Assembly (NCBI GenBank): GCA_947627535.1
Contig: CANQWM010000008.1
Span: 42,724-106,723, forward strand
Length of the DNA stretch: 64,000 nt
Reading direction: 5' to 3'
Source of the DNA: an uncultured Acetatifactor sp.
Lineage (GTDB): Bacteria; Bacillota; Clostridia; Lachnospirales; Lachnospiraceae
In this document: one piece after another, positions 59,589-64,000 of the stretch
How the letters are laid out: every line of letters begins with the position of its first letter
How positions within the stretch are numbered: the stretch's first letter is position 1
The notes under the pieces: model-generated
What the model saw: the letters and a program-made list of their open reading frames with translations, nothing else
What the model was told of the DNA's origin: nothing
The model's database searches: none
Program-made: the position numbers and the translations under genes

Positions 59589-60461
59589 ATGTTTAAGATC
59601 ACAACGGACTCCACCGCCGATCTGCCGGCGGAATATTTAAAGGAACACAACGTTGGCTGTATGCCTATCAGCTACATTCTTGACGGCGTCACTTACGGAC
59701 GGGACAGGGAGATGGACTGGAAAGAGTTTTATTCCCTGATGCGTAACGACGGCAAGATGCCGACCACCTCCCAGATCAATCCGGAGGAGGCAAAGGAATA
59801 CTTTGAAGAATATATCAAGAACGATAAGGAGATTCTCCATCTGGCTTTTTCTTCCGGTTTAAGCGGAACCTATAACAATATGTGTATCGCGGCGGCGGAA
59901 GTGATGGAGGAGCATCCGGACTGCCGGATCGTGGTGGTGGACAGTCTCTGCGCCTCTCTGGGGGAGGGGCTGTTCGTACATAAGGCCGTGCGGATGCGTG
60001 ACGCCGGCAGGACTCTGGACGAGACGGCACAGTGGCTGAGGGACAACGTACAGAATTTCGTGCATGTATTTACCGTGGACGATCTGTTTCATCTTCACAG
60101 AGGCGGCAGGGTCAGCAAGGCTGCGGCGGTCATCGGGACCCTCGCGTCTATCAAACCCAAGCTGCATGTGGACAGAGAAGGACATCTGATCGTGATTGGC
60201 AAGGTCAGAGGAAGAAAAAAATCTCTGAACGCCCTGGTGGATTACATGGAGGAAAAGTTGGGGAGCCGTCTGGAAGAAAACCGGGAGGATTTTGTCTTTA
60301 TCAGCCACGGGGATGCGCTGGAGGACGCAGAGTACGTGAGGGACCAGGTAAAAGCGCGGTTCGGGATAGAACATTTTCTGATTAATCACATCGGACCGAC
60401 CGTCGGAGCACATTCCGGCCCGGGGACCATTGCTCTGTTCTTTATGGGAGAATCCAGATAA
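59589..60461 (+). CDS. DegV family fatty-acid-binding protein
   Basis: 290 residues. Signature motifs KITTDSTADLPAEY, PTTSQINPEEAKEYFEEY, AFSSGLSGTYNN, VVVDSLCASLGEG, LHRGGRVSKAAAVIGTL and HIGPTVGAHSGPGTIALFF. DegV/FakB proteins bind fatty acids for phosphorylation by the FakA kinase. Own promoter and terminator, so monocistronic. Confidence 0.95.
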   Translation: MFKITTDSTADLPAEYLKEHNVGCMPISYILDGVTYGRDREMDWKEFYSLMRNDGKMPTTSQINPEEAKEYFEEYIKNDKEILHLAFSSGLSGTYNNMCIAAAEVMEEHPDCRIVVVDSLCASLGEGLFVHKAVRMRDAGRTLDETAQWLRDNVQNFVHVFTVDDLFHLHRGGRVSKAAAVIGTLASIKPKLHVDREGHLIVIGKVRGRKKSLNALVDYMEEKLGSRLEENREDFVFISHGDALEDAEYVRDQVKARFGIEHFLINHIGPTVGAHSGPGTIALFFMGESR

Positions 60462-60492
60462 GGAAATCCAGATAAAGAGAAGATAAAAGGGA

Positions 60493-60538
60493 AAGCCCGA
60501 TTCCAGCCTTTGAAAAAGGCGGCGGATCGGGCTTTTTT
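60493..60538 (+). terminator. Terminator after degV
   Basis: AAGCCCGAT pairs with ATCGGGCTT (60493-60501 and 60526-60534), enclosing an inner CCTTT/AAAGG stem, followed by T6. Confidence 0.9.
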
Positions 60539-60655
60539 GCGGACAGGGGGCCGGACGCCTTGTCTGCCGGGGATCTGATTCACAGTTTTTGGGGCTTCAC
60601 ATATCATAATACCAAGCAAAGCTTAGAATAGCTGAATATTTGGAAAGGAAACAAA

Positions 60656-60823
60656 ATGCAGGACTATTTGTATGACAACCAGATTGACAAATTTCCTGTA
60701 GCCATGGCTTACGTACCGTGGCAGAAATTTGACAAGCTGTACGATGATCTGGAGAAAGCCTACTGCTACGGAACGGTGTTCCCTGAGCTGAACAAACCTT
60801 TCACGGGAAGGAGATGCGTATAA
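60656..60823 (+). CDS. cotJA: Spore coat-associated protein CotJA
   Basis: 55-residue protein (MQDYLYDNQIDKFPVAMAYV, then PWQKFDKLYDDLEKAYCYGT). The PVAMAYVPWQ...YGTxFPELxKPF pattern is that of CotJA, a component of the CotJ complex in the spore inner coat. GGAAAGGAA lies upstream. First gene of cotJABC; the operon is expected to depend on the mother-cell factor sigma-E, with CATAATAC at 60605 a possible -10. Confidence 0.92.
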   Translation: MQDYLYDNQIDKFPVAMAYVPWQKFDKLYDDLEKAYCYGTVFPELNKPFTGRRCV

Positions 60824-61077
60824 TGGGAAATAAGGAACAGCTTCTGCACGATATCGGGATCGTGAATTTCGTGCTCACGGAACTTTCATTATATCTGGAT
60901 ACCCATCCCGACGACTGCAGCGCCATGGAATATTTCAACCACTATAACAGAATGAGGAACCAGATGGAGAAGGAGTTCAGCCAGAAGTATTATCCGTTGA
61001 CCCTTCGGCTCGCAGACTGCAGCAAGGAGTGGAGATGGGGCGCCGCGCCTCTGCCCTGGGAAGGAGAGTGTGTGTAA
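60823..61077 (+). CDS. cotJB: Spore coat protein CotJB
   Basis: 84 residues with the CotJB pattern LHDIGIVNFVLTELSLYLDT, HYNRMRNQMEKEFSQKYYPL and WGAAPLPWEG. The start overlaps the cotJA stop (TAATG), 9 bases after AAGGAG; an upstream ATG at 60814 abuts that site and is less likely. Part of cotJABC. Confidence 0.94.
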   Translation: MGNKEQLLHDIGIVNFVLTELSLYLDTHPDDCSAMEYFNHYNRMRNQMEKEFSQKYYPLTLRLADCSKEWRWGAAPLPWEGECV

Positions 61078-61695
61078 ATGTGGAGTTATGAAAAAAGACT
61101 GGAATTTCCGGTAAACATCAAAGAGCCCAACGCGAAACTGGCGCAGGCTATTATCTCCCAGTACGGCGGACCGGACGGTGAGATGGGCGCCAGCATGCGC
61201 TATCTGTCCCAGCGCTATTCCATGCCCTACAGAGAAGTGGCGGGGCTTTTGACCGACATCGGCACGGAGGAACTGGCACATCTGGAGATGGTTGCCACGA
61301 TCGTGCACCAGCTGACCAGAAATCTGTCCATGGAAGAAATCGAAAAGAGCGGTTTTGCCAATTATTATGTGGATCATACCATCGGGATCTGGCCTCAGGC
61401 TGCCGGCGGTATTCCTTTCAACGCCTGCGAGTTCCAGGTAAAGGGTGATATCATCACGGATCTGATGGAGGATATGGCGGCGGAGCAGAAGGCGAGAAGC
61501 ACTTATGACAACATCCTTCGTCTGGTGGATGATCCCGATGTGTGCGGGCCCATCCGGTTCCTGCGCATGAGGGAGATCGTGCATTTCCAGCGCTTCGGGG
61601 AAGCCCTGCGGATTGTACAGGATAAACTGAACGCAAAGAACTTCTATGCCTTCAACCCGGAATTTGACTGCGAGGAGTGCTCGGGGAAGAACTGA
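61078..61695 (+). CDS. cotJC: Spore coat protein CotJC, manganese catalase-like
   Basis: 205 residues, ferritin-like/manganese catalase fold. Metal-binding helices include MRYLSQRYSMPYREVAGLLT, DIGTEELAHLEMVATIVHQL and MAAEQKARSTYDNILRLVDD (Glu and ExxH motifs). It starts directly after the cotJB stop. The last 318 bp are present again at 63572-63889. Confidence 0.96.
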   Translation: MWSYEKRLEFPVNIKEPNAKLAQAIISQYGGPDGEMGASMRYLSQRYSMPYREVAGLLTDIGTEELAHLEMVATIVHQLTRNLSMEEIEKSGFANYYVDHTIGIWPQAAGGIPFNACEFQVKGDIITDLMEDMAAEQKARSTYDNILRLVDDPDVCGPIRFLRMREIVHFQRFGEALRIVQDKLNAKNFYAFNPEFDCEECSGKN

Positions 61696-61731
61696 TGTGA
61701 GGATATTTTTGGAGTAACGCAAGCATAAAAA
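61378..61731 (+). repeat. 354-bp direct repeat, left copy (3' part of cotJC)
   Basis: Identical to 63572-63925 except for one base (T at 61395, C at 63589). It spans the last 318 bp of cotJC and 36 bp downstream. Confidence 0.97.
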
Positions 61732-61751
61732 GGAGAATGGGAAACGAAGAA

Positions 61752-61811
61752 CCAATGCCCCGCAGCTGTGCCGCAGGACGGATGCTCCGTCGGCCTGCTG
61801 CGGGGTATTGG
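61752..61811. repeat. Long stem-loop downstream of cotJC
   Basis: CCAATGCCCCGCAGC pairs with GCTGCGGGGTATTGG (15 bp, one G-U), enclosing an inner ACGGA/TCCGT stem. No T tract follows. It may be a terminator-like or structured RNA element. Confidence 0.7.
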
Positions 61812-61828
61812 ACTTTGCGTGTGTACAT

Positions 61829-61879
61829 AGGCGTATTCAGCGAAAATTGTGCGAGCAAGATTTCCCGCTGAATACGCCT
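61829..61879. repeat. Perfect 14-bp inverted repeat
   Basis: AGGCGTATTCAGCG and CGCTGAATACGCCT flank a 23-base loop that itself can pair (AAAT/ATTT, TGC/GCA). The long hairpin lacks a T tract and looks like a dispersed palindromic element. Confidence 0.75.
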
Positions 61880-61947
61880 GACGGCTGAACTGTTACAAAA
61901 TTTTAAATAGGTGCGGCGATTTTAGAGTGTACAGCATGTAATATCAT

Positions 61948-61976
61948 TTGAGAAAATTGCAAAAATATAGTATAAT
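61948..61976 (+). promoter_or_regulatory. Promoter inside the insert
   Basis: TTGAGA (61948-61953), 17-base spacer, TATAAT (61971-61976), in AT-rich sequence. Predicted start near 61983, upstream of the 46-residue reading frame and the peptidase-like gene. Confidence 0.75.
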
Positions 61977-62021
61977 ATAACTAGTAAAACTTTGGTTTTG
62001 CATTGTATAGAGATTTGTCGT

Positions 62022-62162
62022 ATGTTTAAAGAAATGTCATTCCCTGAACATGAATATGAATCCATTCAAAATTATTTGAATAAACTGGGGTATTGCTATA
62101 CCACGAGAGTATATAAAGAAATCAGGAAATATAAAGTTGGAGAATTCCATATGAATTTATAA
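62022..62162 (+). CDS. Small reading frame, 46 residues, possible ASCH-domain fragment
   Basis: Encodes MFKEMSFPEHEYESIQNYLN, KLGYCYTTRVYKEIRKYKVG and a short tail. The TTRV...KYKVG spacing resembles the start of ASCH-domain proteins, but the rest of such a domain is missing, so it is probably a fragment. The ribosome-binding site is poor. Confidence 0.35.
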   Translation: MFKEMSFPEHEYESIQNYLNKLGYCYTTRVYKEIRKYKVGEFHMNL

Positions 62163-62229
62163 AATTTTCTAAAAGCACAGTATGATTGTTATAAACTAAG
62201 CGTTGTATAAATCAATTAGAGGTATTGCA

Positions 62230-62670
62230 ATGAATCCGAAACTACATATTGGTTTCAAAGGAAAGAATAACGCATCGTGCATATTGGTAAAATCTATTTC
62301 TGCAGATAGTTATTTGTTAACAAACTCTTTTGAAGGATTAAAAAGAGATATCAACTTTCTAGATCATTCTTATGATTGTATTATACTTTTTGGTATAGAT
62401 AAAAATTTGGTTGACACTGTAAGAATTGAGAAAGTTGCTGAAAAAGGAACCAAAGAATATTCGTTATTAAATTTAGAAAATATGTCTGCGCAGTTAGATG
62501 CTGTTGGCATATCTAATTGTTTGTCTGATAAACCGACACATTACTTGTGCAATGCCGCATACTGGTATTTATTACGTAAATTCAATGGAAACGTGGTACT
62601 TGTTCATATCCCATCAATCAAAAATATTAATGAGAACCTTATTGAAGGTCTTAAAATGGTATTTGGATGA
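62230..62670 (+). CDS. Pyroglutamyl-peptidase (C15)-like protein
   Basis: 146 residues. The C-terminal half resembles pyroglutamyl peptidase I: ISNCLSDKPTHYLCNAAYWY with the candidate nucleophile Cys and VVLVHIPSIKNINENLIEG with the candidate His. It is shorter than normal (about 200-215) and lacks the usual N-terminal motif, so activity is doubtful. AGAGG lies 7 bases before ATG 62230. AT-rich, unlike the cot genes. Confidence 0.5.
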   Translation: MNPKLHIGFKGKNNASCILVKSISADSYLLTNSFEGLKRDINFLDHSYDCIILFGIDKNLVDTVRIEKVAEKGTKEYSLLNLENMSAQLDAVGISNCLSDKPTHYLCNAAYWYLLRKFNGNVVLVHIPSIKNINENLIEGLKMVFG

Positions 62671-62744
62671 ATTTCATTTCATAAACACACTGATTTACTG
62701 TATTTACGTTAATCAAGCACACATAATATATAAGGGGTGATTAC

Positions 62745-63305
62745 ATGACAGCAATTGAACAAGGCTGTATCGACATTTGGATAGACGAAATCGTGCCCTG
62801 TTTGAAAGATACTGTGACAGGCGATATCAAAGAAACTGTCGTATTCAAAATCGAAAGCCGTACTTACCTTAAAAAATTTCAGAAGTCCAACGGTTGGCAC
62901 ATTAATTGGAATGAAATACCAAAGAATGTTGAAGTATATGCCCTTGCTCTAAAGGATGATAATACCATACAAGGCTTGGTAGGTGTCAGAAATGATAAGG
63001 ACTCCCACGCCGCTTATCTTCATTGGGCTTGTACTGCTCCTCATAACAACAAGCATGAGTTTGGCAGTCAGAAATATGTTGGCGTAGGTGGTCATCTTTT
63101 CGCCATAGCTGCCGATAAATCTATTGAATGGGGATATGAAGGAGCTATTCATGGATTTGCCGCTAATGAAGAATTATTAAGGCATTACATGGATGTATTC
63201 CATGCGGAGTATTTGGGAATGCTTCATCAGTACCAGTTCTTTATTGACGAGGAACAAGCAAAAAATCTATTGGAGGTGTATCACTATGAATGGAACGAGA
63301 CCTAA
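62745..63305 (+). CDS. GNAT-like N-acetyltransferase
   Basis: 186 residues. Central strand ALALKDDNTIQGLVGVRNDK, then AYLHWACTAPHN and a motif-A-like KYVGVGGHLFAIAADKSIEW fit a GNAT fold. AGGGGTGA precedes the start. It overlaps the next small gene by 20 bp, indicating a tight two-gene unit. Homologues are, as I recall, frequent in mobile regions of Firmicutes. Substrate unknown. Confidence 0.65.
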   Translation: MTAIEQGCIDIWIDEIVPCLKDTVTGDIKETVVFKIESRTYLKKFQKSNGWHINWNEIPKNVEVYALALKDDNTIQGLVGVRNDKDSHAAYLHWACTAPHNNKHEFGSQKYVGVGGHLFAIAADKSIEWGYEGAIHGFAANEELLRHYMDVFHAEYLGMLHQYQFFIDEEQAKNLLEVYHYEWNET

Positions 63306-63474
63306 ATTCATGGAAAATCAGGTTCCGGCACAGAGCTACTTTGAACAGCCTAATCCATATGTTAATGCACCATCTTGTCATGTAAATTTGCTTGAATTAT
63401 CAAGATATGCAAAAAGATGTGGGAAGAAGCTGGTCGAGCTTACACAGGAAGAAGTGAATAAGTTTTCAATTTAG
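63286..63474 (+). CDS. Small protein coupled to the GNAT-like gene, 62 residues
   Basis: Starts inside the upstream gene with GGAGGTG upstream. Encodes a Pro/Asn-rich N terminus and a helical C-terminal HVNLLELSRYAKRCGKKLVE segment. No family recognised. The overlap suggests coordinated function with the GNAT protein, possibly a partner or antitoxin-like regulator, though GNAT antitoxins are normally encoded upstream of the toxin. Confidence 0.6.
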   Translation: MNGTRPKFMENQVPAQSYFEQPNPYVNAPSCHVNLLELSRYAKRCGKKLVELTQEEVNKFSI

Positions 63475-63477
63475 AAA

Positions 63478-63497
63478 TGGCGGGAGTAATCCCGCCA
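63478..63497 (+). terminator. Stem-loop terminator of the GNAT unit
   Basis: TGGCGGGA/TCCCGCCA, a perfect 8-bp stem with a GTAA loop, followed only by CTTCTGCTTT. Confidence 0.6.
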
Positions 63498-63571
63498 CTT
63501 CTGCTTTCGTGAGTGTTATTTTTGGTGATGTGTCATAAATGTTTATTTTATTTAAATTTTTCAGATGCGCA

Positions 63572-63889
63572 ACCATCGGGATCTGGCCCCAGGCTGCCGG
63601 CGGTATTCCTTTCAACGCCTGCGAGTTCCAGGTAAAGGGTGATATCATCACGGATCTGATGGAGGATATGGCGGCGGAGCAGAAGGCGAGAAGCACTTAT
63701 GACAACATCCTTCGTCTGGTGGATGATCCCGATGTGTGCGGGCCCATCCGGTTCCTGCGCATGAGGGAGATCGTGCATTTCCAGCGCTTCGGGGAAGCCC
63801 TGCGGATTGTACAGGATAAACTGAACGCAAAGAACTTCTATGCCTTCAACCCGGAATTTGACTGCGAGGAGTGCTCGGGGAAGAACTGA
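63572..63889 (+). pseudogene. Duplicated 3' fragment of cotJC
   Basis: Encodes the last 105 residues of CotJC from TIGIWPQAAGG to CEECSGKN, identical in protein to the intact gene. Preceded by unrelated AT-rich sequence giving a possible start MFILFKFFRCA at 63539, with no good ribosome-binding site. The metal-binding first half is missing. Confidence 0.9.
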
Positions 63890-63925
63890 TGTGAGGATAT
63901 TTTTGGAGTAACGCAAGCATAAAAA
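63572..63925 (+). repeat. 354-bp direct repeat, right copy
   Basis: Matches 61378-61731 (offset 2194 bp) with one mismatch. The sequence after it (63926-64000) is AT-rich, different from what follows the left copy, and no gene is visible in it. Confidence 0.97.
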
Positions 63926-64000
63926 AGTCTGCAAATAAAAAGTCAAGCAGAAATTTGTGAACTTTGAAAATTTTATACAGGTTGAATGAAAAGCACAAAA

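Noticed and set aside
61378..63925. Insertion sequence or transposon bounded by target-site duplication
   Set aside because: A 354-bp direct repeat is far too long for a target duplication, and no transposase or terminal inverted repeats were seen at the boundaries.
1..64000. tRNA or rRNA genes
   Set aside because: No cloverleaf with GTTCRANNC-type T arm or rRNA-like segment was recognised by eye.

Overview
The window is chromosomal DNA from an anaerobic, spore-forming Firmicute. Lachnospiraceae is the best fit. I infer this from SpoIVA, SpoVAF and CotJABC, an oxygen-sensitive NrdDG ribonucleotide reductase, a tyrosine T-box, classical TTGACA/TATAAT promoters with strong AGGAGG ribosome-binding sites, a moderately high G+C core, and Lachnospiraceae-type accessory families (DUF6273 lipoprotein, Rpn/PD-(D/E)XK genes, Fic remnants). 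No rRNA, tRNA, CRISPR array or complete insertion sequence was seen.

Layout. 1-5.2 kb: 3' part of smc, then ftsY and ilvA. 5.2-11.4 kb: a MATE exporter, a nucleoside-hydrolase lipoprotein, a large solute-binding-type lipoprotein and a YitT membrane protein. These separate ftsY from 11.5-23.3 kb, a long translation and secretion cluster: ylxM-ffh-rpsP-khpA-rimM-trmD(GNAT fusion)-lipoprotein-rplS-lepB-rbgA-lepB-rnhB-ylqG-ylqH-yraN. 23.4-29.1 kb: pgeF, a two-component system and a long prs. 29.2-34.6 kb: PDZ/radical-SAM DUF512 protein, der, plsY, gpsA and metF. 34.7-36.9 kb: MoxR/CoxE-type ATPase and VWA pair. 36.9-41.5 kb: a scrap region with a Fic remnant, one intact and one deleted Rpn-type gene, an antisense remnant, a 94-bp direct repeat and a DUF6273 lipoprotein. 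41.5-47 kb: T-box-tyrS, a small membrane protein, spoIVA and a DUF2142-like membrane protein. 47.1-51.3 kb: purine/pyrimidine salvage operon (punA-cdd-mtaD-type-pbuG). 51.3-54.3 kb: membrane-anchored MutS-like ATPase, a 64-residue membrane protein and a WYL regulator. 54.4-57.9 kb: NrdR-box-controlled nrdD-nrdG and a dUTPase. 58-61.7 kb: spoVAF, degV and cotJABC. 61.7-64 kb: an AT-rich insert bounded by two copies of the 3' end of cotJC.

Most genes are co-directional housekeeping operons: ribosome maturation, SRP targeting, signal peptide cleavage, nucleotide supply. The unusual features are local: a 354-bp near-perfect direct repeat bracketing foreign-looking genes beside cotJC; a hairpin that buries the spoIVA ribosome-binding site and may contain a sporulation promoter; a TrmD-GNAT fusion; a paired NrdR operator 31 bp apart; and decayed mobile genes between gpsA and spoIVA, which are usually close neighbours.

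All calls were made by reading the sequence and from memory of protein families. No database search was run.
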